From Cohnella silvisoli (GTDB taxonomy: Bacteria > Bacillota > Bacilli > Paenibacillales > Paenibacillaceae): a stretch of 64,000 nt of DNA. The stretch is from the NCBI RefSeq assembly GCF_021190915.1, contig NZ_JAIOAP010000001.1:558001-622000 (forward strand), in the 5' to 3' direction. Below the pieces are notes generated by a model that saw nothing but the letters and a program-made list of their open reading frames with translations, searched no databases and was not told the DNA's origin. Position numbers and translations under genes: made by a program. Shown piece after piece: positions 7,236 to 16,037 of the stretch (the first letter of the stretch is position 1; each line of letters begins with the position of its first letter).

Positions 7236-9950
7236 ATGGAACGTTTGAACAACACCGACAAATTGTTTTTTACGGCTGATTTATTATGCGAGTATGCTTC
7301 TAACCCTTTGGGCATTGACACGAAAACGCCGCTGCTATCCTGGGCTCTGCGGCATAAAGAGCGCGGACAGACGCAAACGGCGTACCGTATCGTCGTATCG
7401 AGCAGCCAGACATTGCTGGAGGAAAATAACGGGGATTTGTGGGACAGCGGCAAGGTCATTTCGGACCAATCAAGCGGCATCACGTACGGCGGCGCCGATC
7501 TGAGCAGCGGCCAAACTTGCTGGTGGAAGGTGAAAGCGTGGGATGGAAACGGACGGGAAGGCGATTACAGCAAGGCAGCCACGTTCGAAACGGGCTTGTT
7601 CTATCCCGAGGATTGGCACGGCACATGGTACGGCCACGCCGGCGGATTTAACGGCTCGTCGGTGCTCATGCGCAAGGAGTTCGAACTGCAAGAGGGCAAG
7701 CGAGTCGCCAAGGCCAGAGCCTACATTTCGGGGCTCGGGTACTATGAACTCCGGCTGAACGGCCGGAAGGTCGGGGATCATGTGCTGGATCCCGGTGCTA
7801 CCGATTATAGTCGAAGAATATTGTATAGCACTTATGACGTCGCTGATAGATTGAAGCCCGGACGCAACGTCATCGGCATTATGTTGGGCAACGGTTGGTA
7901 TGGCGCCCCGAAGGCGCTGCTCCAGATGAATATCGATTTCGAAGACGGCTCCCGAGAAGTAGTATGCACCGCGTGGGATTGGGGAGCAGGGTGGCACGTA
8001 TCGCGCGGTCCGATCGTCAGGAACAGCATTTTCGAAGGGGAAGTGTATGACGCCCGGCTGGAAAAGGAGGGCTGGGACACTGAAGCTTATGATATGGCGA
8101 AATATAACCATCGGGCAAGCGGCTGGATTACGGCTTCGTCGATGGAAAGCCCTGGAGGGAAACTCGTATCGCAGGTGATGGAGCCGATCAAGGTGATGGG
8201 AGAAATAAATCCGGTAAAAGTAACCCGAATAAGCGATAAAGTTCAGGTTTACGACATCGGTCAGAATATGGCGGGTTGGGCGAAGATTGTGGTGAGCGGG
8301 TCCAGCGGCTCTATCGTCTCTATGAAATATGCGGAGAGCCTCTACGAGGATGGGACCGTCAACCAGGAAAATCTCAGGCTGGCCGACGCCAAGGACACTT
8401 ATATTTTGCGAGGCGGCGAGCGGGAAATCTATGCGCCAAGGTTCACCTACCATGGCTTCCGGTATGTGCAAGTGGAAATAGAAGCGGGGGATGCGCGGGT
8501 TTCGCAGCTGACAGCGCAGATCGTGCGTTCGTCCGTTGAAGCTATCGGCTCTTTCGCATGCAGCGATGAACTGGTCAACCGGATTCACCGAAATGTGTGG
8601 TGGACGGAAGCCAGCAATCTTCATAGCATTCCAACGGACTGCCCGCAGCGGGACGAGCGCATGGCATGGTTGAACGATGCAACCGCGAGGGCGGAAGAAG
8701 CGCTGTACAATTTCGACATGTCGCGGTTTTACCAGAAGTGGCTGGACGACATCGAGGATACCCGGGATGAAACGACGGGGGCGATCGCCGACACGGCACC
8801 TTACCGGTGGGGATTCCGGCCCGCCGATCCGGTCGCCAGCTGCTACTTGACGATTCCTCTTCTGCTGTATCGGCACTATGGGAACAAGAGAGTGCTGCAG
8901 CGGCATTATGAGGGATTGAAGGGCTGGACAGAATATCTGGCCAACGAGGCGGAGCAATTTATCGTGAAGCGAAGCTATTACGGGGATTGGGCGTCGCCGA
9001 TCATCGATTGCGAAATTCAGAGCGACGGGGAGGGAGCGATCTCGAAAGGTACGCCCGGGGAATTGGTATCGACGGCGCACTTTTATTGGAATGCCGCGCT
9101 GCTGGTCCAGATCGCGGCGATATTGGACAAGCCCGAAGACGAGAGAGTATACGCCGGACTTGCGGCAAACATCAAAGAGGCGTTTAACCGAAGCTTTTTC
9201 GATGGCAACACGAACAATTATGCGAAAGGCAGTCAGGGGTCGAATGCCATCGCGCTCAAATTCGGCTTAGTTCCGGAAGAGCGGATCAAGGATGTCGTTC
9301 GCAATCTCGTCGAAGATATCGAGCAAGCGCATGATTTTCATCTAAGCACCGGCAACCAATGCACTAAGCATATGCTCGAAGCGCTGGCGGAGCAGGGTCA
9401 AATCGAAACGGCCTATCGGATCGTCACGCAGACGACTTATCCCAGCTGGGGATTCATGATCGCGAACGGAGCGACTACGATATGGGAGAGATGGGAGTAC
9501 GACATCGGCAATGCGATGAACTCCAGAAATCATCCGATGCATGCCAATGTGGGATCGTGGTTTTACAAAATCGTTGCCGGTATCCTCCCGGCCGAGTCCG
9601 CGCGGGGATTCGACAGGATGATCATCAAACCTTACCCGGCGGGCGATCTGAGCTTCGTGAATGCCTCCTTGAAGACGATCAAAGGCTTGGTGGAGGTTCG
9701 ATGGGTACGGGGAAACGACGAATTTTCGCTGGAAGTGAATATTCCGGCCAACAGCCGCGCCAAGGTATGCTTACCCGTTCCTGCTCAGCAAGCGAGGGCG
9801 TTCATCATAAAGGAAGGAAGCAACATCATCTGGACCGGGGGGGGATTCATGCAGGGAATGGATGGTATATATGGCGGCATAGGCAGTGAGGGTTATGCCG
9901 AATTGGAAGTCGGATCGGGTGTCTATTCATTTACGGTGGAACATATTTAA
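7236..9950 (+). CDS. Alpha-L-rhamnosidase, glycoside hydrolase family 78
   Basis: Releases terminal alpha-L-rhamnose from oligosaccharides or glycosides. 904 residues, the usual family length, with no signal peptide, so it acts in the cytoplasm on imported substrate. N-terminal beta-domains contain NPLGIDTKTPLLSWAL and the rhamnose-binding-type segment ELRLNGRKVGDHVLDPG. The catalytic (alpha/alpha)6 domain carries DCPQRDERMAWLNDA, the region of the general acid, and NGATTIWERW, the region of the general base. GGAGG precedes the ATG. The gene has its own upstream region (7119-7235) after a terminator. Its position downstream of the transporter and AraC regulator supports rhamnoside use. Confidence 0.94.
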   Translation: MERLNNTDKLFFTADLLCEYASNPLGIDTKTPLLSWALRHKERGQTQTAYRIVVSSSQTLLEENNGDLWDSGKVISDQSSGITYGGADLSSGQTCWWKVKAWDGNGREGDYSKAATFETGLFYPEDWHGTWYGHAGGFNGSSVLMRKEFELQEGKRVAKARAYISGLGYYELRLNGRKVGDHVLDPGATDYSRRILYSTYDVADRLKPGRNVIGIMLGNGWYGAPKALLQMNIDFEDGSREVVCTAWDWGAGWHVSRGPIVRNSIFEGEVYDARLEKEGWDTEAYDMAKYNHRASGWITASSMESPGGKLVSQVMEPIKVMGEINPVKVTRISDKVQVYDIGQNMAGWAKIVVSGSSGSIVSMKYAESLYEDGTVNQENLRLADAKDTYILRGGEREIYAPRFTYHGFRYVQVEIEAGDARVSQLTAQIVRSSVEAIGSFACSDELVNRIHRNVWWTEASNLHSIPTDCPQRDERMAWLNDATARAEEALYNFDMSRFYQKWLDDIEDTRDETTGAIADTAPYRWGFRPADPVASCYLTIPLLLYRHYGNKRVLQRHYEGLKGWTEYLANEAEQFIVKRSYYGDWASPIIDCEIQSDGEGAISKGTPGELVSTAHFYWNAALLVQIAAILDKPEDERVYAGLAANIKEAFNRSFFDGNTNNYAKGSQGSNAIALKFGLVPEERIKDVVRNLVEDIEQAHDFHLSTGNQCTKHMLEALAEQGQIETAYRIVTQTTYPSWGFMIANGATTIWERWEYDIGNAMNSRNHPMHANVGSWFYKIVAGILPAESARGFDRMIIKPYPAGDLSFVNASLKTIKGLVEVRWVRGNDEFSLEVNIPANSRAKVCLPVPAQQARAFIIKEGSNIIWTGGGFMQGMDGIYGGIGSEGYAELEVGSGVYSFTVEHI

Positions 9951-10174
9951 CCAAGGCTGGTATTATTGCTTTCGGCATGAACGATGGAACATTCGGCGTA
10001 ACATCAGGCACGTTTAAACCAATATTCAATCGATCATAAATGCCGTGAAAGCCCAGAACTCCGAACGACTATTTGATCAGTTGGTATGCGCAGTATGCTT
10101 CCTCGCTGCTCATACCCTAAAGTTGGAAGTATTGATACCTTCGGAACTTCATCAAGAGTGCATCAGGTTTAACA
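9951..10174. other. Intergenic stretch with no recognised gene
   Basis: 224 bp between the rhamnosidase stop and a strong terminator. Only short open frames without ribosome binding sites are present and nothing in it was recognised. It may be further decayed sequence belonging to the broken genes that follow. Confidence 0.5.
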
Positions 10175-10214
10175 AAAATGAGCACCGGACAGTTTCTCGT
10201 CCGGTGCTCATTTT
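10175..10214. terminator. Strong bidirectional terminator hairpin
   Basis: A 16-bp perfect stem, AAAATGAGCACCGGAC (10175-10190) with GTCCGGTGCTCATTTT (10199-10214), loop AGTTTCTC. A-rich and T-rich flanks allow termination on both strands. It lies 225 bp after the rhamnosidase gene. Confidence 0.88.
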
Positions 10215-10227
10215 CTCTATTCAGTGA

Positions 10228-10365
10228 GAAGTTTCACTAGCTACGAGCATTCAGGATCAAACATCCTCGTGTACTAATCGGTTCGTCAATTCCCCTAATT
10301 TCTCAATAGCAATCGTCACAACGTCGCCGTCTTTCACTGGCGACCTGAGTACACGGCGTGTAACT
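10228..10365 (-). pseudogene. Duplicated 3' fragment of an FAH-family hydrolase gene
   Basis: The core (10261-10337) matches the 3' end of the intact hydrolase gene at 11454 with only a few substitutions; both copies share TACTAATCGG-like or CACTAATCGG sequence followed by TTCGTCAATTCCCCTAATTT. Weaker similarity extends left through AGCTACGA. On the right the copy carries about 11 extra bases (near CTGGCGACCTG) before AGTACACG resumes. Only the last part of the gene is present, with no start. It appears to be the remnant of a second, diverged hydrolase gene or a partial duplication. Confidence 0.8.
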
Positions 10366-10430
10366 AGTCCAGAGTGCTAGCGCATTTTACTTTCACTGCA
10401 TACGCCGCCTAGCCTCGCGATTCATGCCGG

Positions 10431-11069
10431 TTGATTTTAGCGCGCGAGGATGGTCAGGCGAAAATCATTGTTCGTATGGAGAACGAGACGGTGTGGCTCT
10501 CATTAAGTCAACTTGTTGAACTGTTTCAACGGGATAAATCGGTTATATCACGTCACATTAAGAATGTGTTTCAAGAGGGCGAGCTTGACCCTGGTTCAGT
10601 TGTTGCAAAATATGCAACAACTGCGACGGATGGAAAGACGTACCTAGTGGACTAATACAACCTCGACGTTATTATATCCGTAGGCTACCGTGTAAAGTCT
10701 CATAGAGGGACGCAATTTAGAATATGGTCGACCCAAAGATTGAGGGAATACTTAATCAAGGGTTTTACTATGAATGATGTTTTACTGAAGCAAGCGGGCG
10801 GGGGCAACTATTTCAATGAATTGCTTGCTAGAATTCGCGATATTCGTTCATCGGAAAATTGGATTGAACGATTGGATGCATTTCTCAAACTTAATGAATA
10901 TGAAATTCTGACTCATCCAGGTATGATTAGTCACGAGGCTGGCTTAAAGAAGGCACATGCTGAATATGACAAGTATAGAGAGAAATCGAATAATGAACTA
11001 TCATTAGTGGAGAAGCATTTTCTGAATTCACTAGATCATACAATGGACAAGTTAATTGGAGAGAGCTAG
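10431..11069 (+). pseudogene. RhuM-family protein gene, broken by a stop codon and an internal deletion
   Basis: One frame encodes a RhuM-type protein in two pieces. The N-terminal part (10431-10655) has VWLSLSQLVELFQRDKSVISRHI and ends YLVD followed by TAA at 10653-10655. Reading past it gives YNLDVIISVGYRVKSHRGTQ, the conserved RhuM core. Family members usually have an acidic residue at that place, so GAA to TAA is the likely change. After IRDIRSSE the sequence jumps to a C-terminal segment (LDAFLKLNEYEIL...ISHEAGLKKAHAEYDKY); the middle of the family, including its DNA/Fic-like portion, is absent. With about 212 codons it is well short of the roughly 330 usual. RhuM proteins occur in mobile and accessory DNA; their role is poorly known. 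Confidence 0.85.
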
Positions 11070-11113
11070 CCCAGATGAACGATTTCATGCTCATCAGGGC
11101 TAGCTCTTTATTT
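11062..11113 (+). terminator. Terminator at the end of the broken rhuM gene
   Basis: AGAGCTAGCCC (11062-11072) pairs with GGGCTAGCTCT (11097-11107); inside it GATGA pairs with TCATC. TTATTT follows. The stem overlaps the rhuM stop codon, so it belongs to the original gene. Confidence 0.8.
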
Positions 11114-11154
11114 ACATATCAGAAGTATTAAATTCGAGGGTGGCTTCGCTACCT

Positions 11155-11412
11155 GGGCAGTTTTTTGGCCTTGGCGAAGTCTCGACGCTGCAGATCAAGG
11201 TGGTGAGGGCAGTTTTTTGGCCTTGGCGAAGTCTCGACGTTGCAGATCAAGGTGATGAGGGCAGTTTTTTGGCCTTGGCGAAGTCTCGACGCTGCGGTTC
11301 AAGGTGGTGAGGGCAGTTTTTTGGCCTTCGCACCCTATTACAATGGCGGAAGGGTCGATGACGGCGTATAAGGATGGCACATTCTTTCCCGAAAAAGGCA
11401 AAGCAGGTTTTC
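11155..11412 (+). repeat. 258-bp block with three 52-bp tandem repeats (copy 1)
   Basis: Units at 11155-11206, 11207-11258 and 11259-11310 begin GGGCAGTTTTTTGGCCTTGG and differ at a few positions. A 20-bp partial unit (11311-11330) leads into a unique tail, GCACCCTATTACAATGGCGG onward, to about 11412. Each unit can fold (CCTTG/CAAGG with inner GCG/CGC). An equally long, nearly identical block lies at 45106-45363 in the same orientation. The tail has a short open frame, GTG at 11306, encoding about 38 residues. Function is unknown; no insertion-sequence ends are evident. Confidence 0.9.
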
Positions 11413-11453
11413 TTGTCATATAAGTAAGCTTCTCAAGCTACGAATCTGCAAAC

Positions 11454-12359
11454 TCAAACTTCCTCGCGCACTAATCGGTTCGTCAATTCCCCTAATTTCT
11501 CGATGGCAATCGTTACAACGTCGCCGTCTTTCAAGTACACGCGCTGATCGACCGGGGCTCCGAACGCCACGCCTTCAGGCGTACCCGTCAAAATAATATC
11601 GCCCGGATACAAAGTCATATGCTGGGAGACGTAGCTGACAATCTCGTCACAATGGAAAATCATATCGGCAGTGTTCGAGTTTTGGCGTACTTGGCCGTTG
11701 ACGGTGCAGCTGATATGCAGCGCATTCGGATTGCCGACTTCATCGGCGGTTACAAGATAGGGCCCGAGCGGGCTGAAGCCATCGCATGATTTGCCAAGCA
11801 GCCATTGTTGGGTACGCATTTGCAGGTCGCGCGCCGACAAGTCATTCACGCAGCAGTAACCGTACACGTGATCCAGCGCTTGTTCTTTGTTCACGTATTT
11901 CGTCTGCTTGCCGATCACTATGACCAACTCTGCTTCGTAATCGACTTCCTTCGAGACGCGTGGCAGGGCAACATCGTGATTATGTCCGGTTAGCGTATTG
12001 CTGAATTTGTTGAAAAGAATTGGGTATTCCGGAATCGGCATTTTCGATTCTTCGGCATGCTTGCGATAGTTGAGGCCTATGCATATGATTTTGCTCGGAT
12101 GGGTGACACATGGACCGAAGGTCAACTCTGCTTCATTAAGCAGCAAAGAATCTCTCTTTGTGCTCTCCAGAGTATGGCTTACTAGTTGCTGCAACGCGGC
12201 ATTCGCGGTTTCTCCACCTTCGATCGCTGCATGAACGGTAAGGGGAACGGTAAATGTCGGAGATAATTGCTTGGCGGCTGCCGCAACATCCAGCACGCCG
12301 AATTCCGTTTTCACGCCAAGATACTGCTCTTTATTTCTCACGAAAGTTAGTAGTTTCAC
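11454..12359 (-). CDS. FAH-family hydrolase/hydratase (2,4-diketo acid hydrolase-like)
   Basis: Fumarylacetoacetate-hydrolase superfamily enzyme, 301 residues, cytoplasmic. The conserved core is visible: ICIGLNYRKHAEESK, then the metal-binding acidic motifs around VDYEAELVIVIG and GYCCVNDLSARDLQ, and TGTPEGVAFG near the end. GTG start with AGGAGGA 7 nt upstream. It is the last gene of a minus-strand unit with an SDR (44 bp upstream) and an IclR regulator. In the non-phosphorylative rhamnose and fucose routes an SDR oxidises a 2-keto-3-deoxy sugar acid and an FAH hydrolase then splits the diketo acid to pyruvate and lactate. That pairing fits here, but the earlier pathway enzymes are not in the window. 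Confidence 0.88.
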   Translation of the reverse strand: MKLLTFVRNKEQYLGVKTEFGVLDVAAAAKQLSPTFTVPLTVHAAIEGGETANAALQQLVSHTLESTKRDSLLLNEAELTFGPCVTHPSKIICIGLNYRKHAEESKMPIPEYPILFNKFSNTLTGHNHDVALPRVSKEVDYEAELVIVIGKQTKYVNKEQALDHVYGYCCVNDLSARDLQMRTQQWLLGKSCDGFSPLGPYLVTADEVGNPNALHISCTVNGQVRQNSNTADMIFHCDEIVSYVSQHMTLYPGDIILTGTPEGVAFGAPVDQRVYLKDGDVVTIAIEKLGELTNRLVREEV

Positions 12360-12403
12360 AAGAACATCCTCCTGAATGTATGATTACATAGCTCACAGAC
12401 CGA

Positions 12404-13177
12404 TTAGGCATTCTTGCCGAAGGTTGCGCCGCCGTCAATATAGAATGGAGAGCCCATCATGAATTTCGATTCGTCGGAAGCGAGGAACAGCGCCGCGTAA
12501 GCAACATCCTCAGGGCGTCCCAATTCATTGCTCAGTTGTCTCGTTTTCAAGGATGCGATCGCCGCTTCAGGGTCATCGTAAGAGGTGCGAAGGTAGTTTT
12601 CGACAAATGGCGTCATGATCGTTCCAGGTACCAATGCATTCACCCGAATGCCGTAAGAGGCATAATCCACTTGCATAGCTTTCGTCAGGGCGAGAACTGC
12701 GCCTTTCGTTGCCGCATACGAGGCTCTGCGAGCAAGGCCGATCTCCGCAACGCAGGAGGACATGTTGATGATGCTGCCTGATTTGCGGTCCATCATATGA
12801 TGGACAACATACTTGGAAGGCAAGTATACGCCTTTGATATTGATGCTCATAATGCGGTCCCAGACATCCGGCTCGACTTCATGCAGTGCGCCTACGCCGC
12901 TTATTCCAGCGTTATTGAAAAGAACGTCGATGCGGCCGTGCAATTGTATGATTTCGTCTACCATTTGTTTGACGGATTCCGGCTGCGTGACATCCGCTTG
13001 AATGAAATGGGCGGATCCACCGGCGGCAGTAATTTCGCTAACCGTTTCGTTCCCTTTGGCTGCATCGAGATCATTGACGATCACCTGAGCGCCTTCCCGC
13101 GCAAACAACTGGGCTGTGCTTTTACCGATACCCGAACCCGAACCCGTGATCAAAATAACTTTGTCCTGAAGTCTCAT
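12404..13177 (-). CDS. Short-chain dehydrogenase/reductase (sugar-acid dehydrogenase-like)
   Basis: Classical SDR of 257 residues. NAD(P)-binding TGSGSGIG near 12-19, NNAG near 88-91, catalytic Ser in NMSSCVAEIG, YAATK active site (Tyr/Lys near 153-157) and a C-terminal IDGG. The Asp after the second strand (VNDLD) favours NAD. GGAGGAGC lies 4-9 nt before the ATG. It sits 15 bp after the IclR gene and 44 bp before the FAH gene. Its similarity in pattern to fucose/rhamnose-type dehydrogenases, together with the FAH partner, suggests oxidation of a 2-keto-3-deoxy sugar acid; the exact substrate is not shown by sequence. Confidence 0.88.
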   Translation of the reverse strand: MRLQDKVILITGSGSGIGKSTAQLFAREGAQVIVNDLDAAKGNETVSEITAAGGSAHFIQADVTQPESVKQMVDEIIQLHGRIDVLFNNAGISGVGALHEVEPDVWDRIMSINIKGVYLPSKYVVHHMMDRKSGSIINMSSCVAEIGLARRASYAATKGAVLALTKAMQVDYASYGIRVNALVPGTIMTPFVENYLRTSYDDPEAAIASLKTRQLSNELGRPEDVAYAALFLASDESKFMMGSPFYIDGGATFGKNA

Positions 13178-13192
13178 GAGAGCTCCTCCTAT

Positions 13193-13942
13193 TTACTCGG
13201 AAAGTTTTTGTGCCAGATTACAAACTTCTTCCATACACTGCTGCTGTTTCTTCTCCCATTGGGACACCGTCATCGAGCAGCTAACTGCGGCGATTGCCTT
13301 GCCTTGTGCGTTGCGGATCGGAGCGGCTGCACAGCAAAATCCGACAACGGCTTCCTCGATGTCGAGGGCGCAGCCTTGAGATCGGATTTGCTTCAAATCT
13401 TTTTTAAGAGCCTGTAAAGTGGTTGATGTATTTATGGTTAAACTGCGATACGGCTCTTGCTCCGAGCCATATAACAGGTCGATCTCATCATCGCTTAAAT
13501 CGGCGAGCATCGCTTTCCCGAGCGCCGTCGCATGCGCAGGCAGGCGCATTCCCGGTTCGGAGGCGAGTCGGACTGGCGTAGGCGCTTCTTCTTTGGCGAT
13601 GTAAAGGACCTCTCTGCCTTCTAGTCTGGCGAGTTGAAGCGATTCGCCAAGCTTCAGTTTAGTAAGAGAAGCCTCCTTGTGAAAAGAACCCGTCAAGTCA
13701 AATTGCTGATTTGCCGCATGACCGAAACGCGACAGCTCCCGTCCTAATCGGTAGGTGTCTCCGGTCTCTTTTTCTATCCAGCCTAGGCTCTCCATCGTCA
13801 GCAACAAAGAGTACATCGAGCTTTTGTTGATCGTTAGCGCTTTGGACAGATCAATAAGCTTCAATTTGCCGGGAGATTGCGAGATTTCTTTAATAATGAG
13901 ATGTGCGCGTTCGATGGCCGGAACTCGGTATTTAGCATCCAT
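13193..13942 (-). CDS. IclR-family transcriptional regulator
   Basis: 249 residues with an N-terminal winged helix (about 8-70: KLKLIDLSKALTINKSSMYSLLLTMESLGWIEKE) and a C-terminal effector domain with GMRLPAHATALGKAMLA and the conserved Cys-containing GFCCAAAPIRNAQG segment. AAGGAG lies a few bases before the ATG. It is the first gene of the unit with the SDR and FAH genes and probably controls it, binding the inverted repeat at 13985-14002, which covers the promoter. The effector would be a pathway intermediate such as a keto acid; this is inferred. Confidence 0.9.
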   Translation of the reverse strand: MDAKYRVPAIERAHLIIKEISQSPGKLKLIDLSKALTINKSSMYSLLLTMESLGWIEKETGDTYRLGRELSRFGHAANQQFDLTGSFHKEASLTKLKLGESLQLARLEGREVLYIAKEEAPTPVRLASEPGMRLPAHATALGKAMLADLSDDEIDLLYGSEQEPYRSLTINTSTTLQALKKDLKQIRSQGCALDIEEAVVGFCCAAAPIRNAQGKAIAAVSCSMTVSQWEKKQQQCMEEVCNLAQKLSE

Positions 13943-13984
13943 GAAGGAATTCTCCTTACAGGTATTTCGGATTTTAGTTGTTTA

Positions 13985-14002
13985 GGTTTATTATAGTAAA
14001 CC
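13985..14002 (-). promoter_or_regulatory. Perfect inverted repeat over the -10 of the iclR unit
   Basis: GGTTTA-N6-TAAACC is an 18-bp palindrome. On the minus strand its centre contains TATAAT (plus-strand 13990-13995), the -10 of the IclR-SDR-FAH unit. No good -35 was seen. The position suits autorepression by IclR. Confidence 0.6.
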
Positions 14003-14224
14003 AAGTTCATTAGATAGAACTATTTTAGCATATTCCATTTACGATTCTCAACCCCGACAGCTCACAGATCCGTACATGCCCAAATAAATGAATGGGCTTA
14101 TTCGCGTTTAATCGAATGGAACCTGCAAGAAAGTATCGGGAAGACAAGAAAAGTAATCATAATGCAACCGGATACGGCTGCAGTCGGACAGGAATAGGAA
14201 ATCCGTCGGCGAAGAATAAGAAAG

Positions 14225-16033
14225 ATGTCGTTTTCACTCGGATTAAAGGACGTGTTCATCATACAAATCCATTCGGCGATGCGCAGAATGACCATTTTTC
14301 CCAAGCTGGTTTTAACGTTCCTCGTGGCTATCGTGCCGTTGTTTGTCGTCAGTCTGCAGCTCAACCGCATGGGAGCGGAAAGCGTAAGGAAAGAAATATG
14401 GGGCTCCATGGAGACGCGTATCCGGTTTAACATGGGCTCTCTCGAGTCCGAGATGGATCGGCTGTTACGGCTCCACAAGCAATATGCGCTTGATGAGGAT
14501 GTAACGAAGCTGAGCATGATGTCATCCATCCTGCCCTATTACGAGGTGATGCTTCTGCATAAGCGGGTGCAGAACAAGCTGTGGATTATGGAGAACGCCA
14601 GCCTGTATATCTCGGAAGCCCGAGCGTACATTCCGCTGATCGGCAAGACGCTGCTATCGTTGTCTACCGAAGAGGGAATGACGGAGGAAGAGGAGAGAGA
14701 GCTGCAGAACCTGAACAGAAGCCAAGCATCACCGGTCGTCTATTGGCAAGGAAAGCTGCTGCTGAACACCATTTACCCAGATCCGTCTACTTCTGCCAAG
14801 CCGCCGATCTACATTCTTCAGTCCGAGATGGATCAGCGGGGGCTTCAGTCCTTTCTGCGCAATATGACGGGGGTCGGCGGGGGAGGCTCGCTGCTGTTCA
14901 ACGATAATCAGAAATGGATGCTGGAGAGCGGGCCCGGCAGCACGACGATTAATGATCAAGTCAGAGCTTTCGTGAAAAGACAGCCGGTGGACCAGCACTT
15001 CGGCCAGGGTAAGATTACGGTGGACAGTCGGTCTTACTACGTAACCTTCGAGAGGTCCGGACTGCTTAATATGTATCTGGCTCTTTATATGCCGGAGGAG
15101 CAGGTTCTTGGACCGCTGGACAAATACCAAACCTGGTTCTGGATATTGTCCGCGCTGTCCCTGGCGGTCGTCATCGGGTTCTCCTACTGGATATTCCGCC
15201 TTATTCACTCTCCGCTGCGCAGTATGGTGAGGGCCTTCCGTAAGGTAGAGAAAGGCGATCTGACCGTGGCTATCGCCCATCGGAACTACGATGAATTCCA
15301 GTATTTATACCGCCAATTCAATATCATGGTCAGCCGCCTTCAGCAATCGGTGCAGGATGTGTACGAATCGAAGATCATGGCCCAGCAGTCCGAATTGAAG
15401 CAACTCCAGTCGCAAATCAATCCGCATTTTCTATACAACACGTATTATATGGTTCATCGCATGGCGGGCGCTCATGATGTTGATAATGTTGCAAAGGCGA
15501 CGAAGTATTTGGGAGATTATTTTATATATATTACACGAAATTCTTCAGACGCCGCTTTGCTGGAGGAGGAGTGGAACCATACGATCGCTTATTTGGAAAT
15601 TCAGCAGATGCGATTCCAAAATCGGATCGAGGCGAGTATCTCCTGTCAGTCCACCCGGCTTAGATCTGTACGCATTCCCCGGCTCATTCTCCAGCCTATC
15701 GTGGAAAACGCCTATCAGCACGGGCTTCAGTCCAAGAAGTCGGGCGGCATGATCGCCTTGTCCATCCAAGATTCGGAGGAAGAAGAGGCTATCGTCATTT
15801 CCGTTGAAGAGAACGGGGAAGGCTTGTCCGACGAAGAATTGCACCGTCTGCAGCAGAAGCTGGAGAGCGTCATGGAAGGCTCGTTCGAGAAGACGGGAAT
15901 GATGAACGTGCATCAGCGTCTCCGTCTTAAATTCGGAGAGCCTTGGGGCATGAGGGTATCCAAAAGCGCTTTGGGCGGTCTGAAGATCGCCTTGTATATT
16001 CCTTTAGGAAAATCAACGAACGCGGAGGAATGA
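14225..16033 (+). CDS. Sensor histidine kinase, YesM-like (module 2)
   Basis: Membrane sensor of 602 residues or slightly fewer. A first membrane helix (IFPKLVLTFLVAIVPLFVVSL), an extracytoplasmic domain of about 270 residues, a second helix (YQTWFWILSALSLAVVIGFSYWIF), a HAMP domain (HSPLRSMVRAFRKVEKGDL), the His-kinase motif QSQINPHFLYNTYYM with phospho-acceptor His, and an ATPase domain with LILQPIVENAYQHGL. The start is uncertain: ATGs at 14225, 14279 and 14288 are all in frame and none has a strong ribosome binding site; the later two start just before the first helix. The response regulator follows 4 bp after the stop, so the pair is co-expressed. Confidence 0.92.
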   Translation: MSFSLGLKDVFIIQIHSAMRRMTIFPKLVLTFLVAIVPLFVVSLQLNRMGAESVRKEIWGSMETRIRFNMGSLESEMDRLLRLHKQYALDEDVTKLSMMSSILPYYEVMLLHKRVQNKLWIMENASLYISEARAYIPLIGKTLLSLSTEEGMTEEEERELQNLNRSQASPVVYWQGKLLLNTIYPDPSTSAKPPIYILQSEMDQRGLQSFLRNMTGVGGGGSLLFNDNQKWMLESGPGSTTINDQVRAFVKRQPVDQHFGQGKITVDSRSYYVTFERSGLLNMYLALYMPEEQVLGPLDKYQTWFWILSALSLAVVIGFSYWIFRLIHSPLRSMVRAFRKVEKGDLTVAIAHRNYDEFQYLYRQFNIMVSRLQQSVQDVYESKIMAQQSELKQLQSQINPHFLYNTYYMVHRMAGAHDVDNVAKATKYLGDYFIYITRNSSDAALLEEEWNHTIAYLEIQQMRFQNRIEASISCQSTRLRSVRIPRLILQPIVENAYQHGLQSKKSGGMIALSIQDSEEEEAIVISVEENGEGLSDEELHRLQQKLESVMEGSFEKTGMMNVHQRLRLKFGEPWGMRVSKSALGGLKIALYIPLGKSTNAEE

Positions 16034-16037
16034 GGCT

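Noticed and set aside
7470..9080. Long open frame (536 codons) on the minus strand
   Set aside because: Antisense to the GH78 gene in a GC-biased coding region; no family motif and no start signal.
10045..10227. Small protein gene between the rhamnosidase gene and its terminator
   Set aside because: No ribosome binding site, no recognisable motif, and the frame runs through the terminator hairpin.
11155..11330. CRISPR array
   Set aside because: The 52-bp units are directly joined without variable spacers and no cas genes are present.
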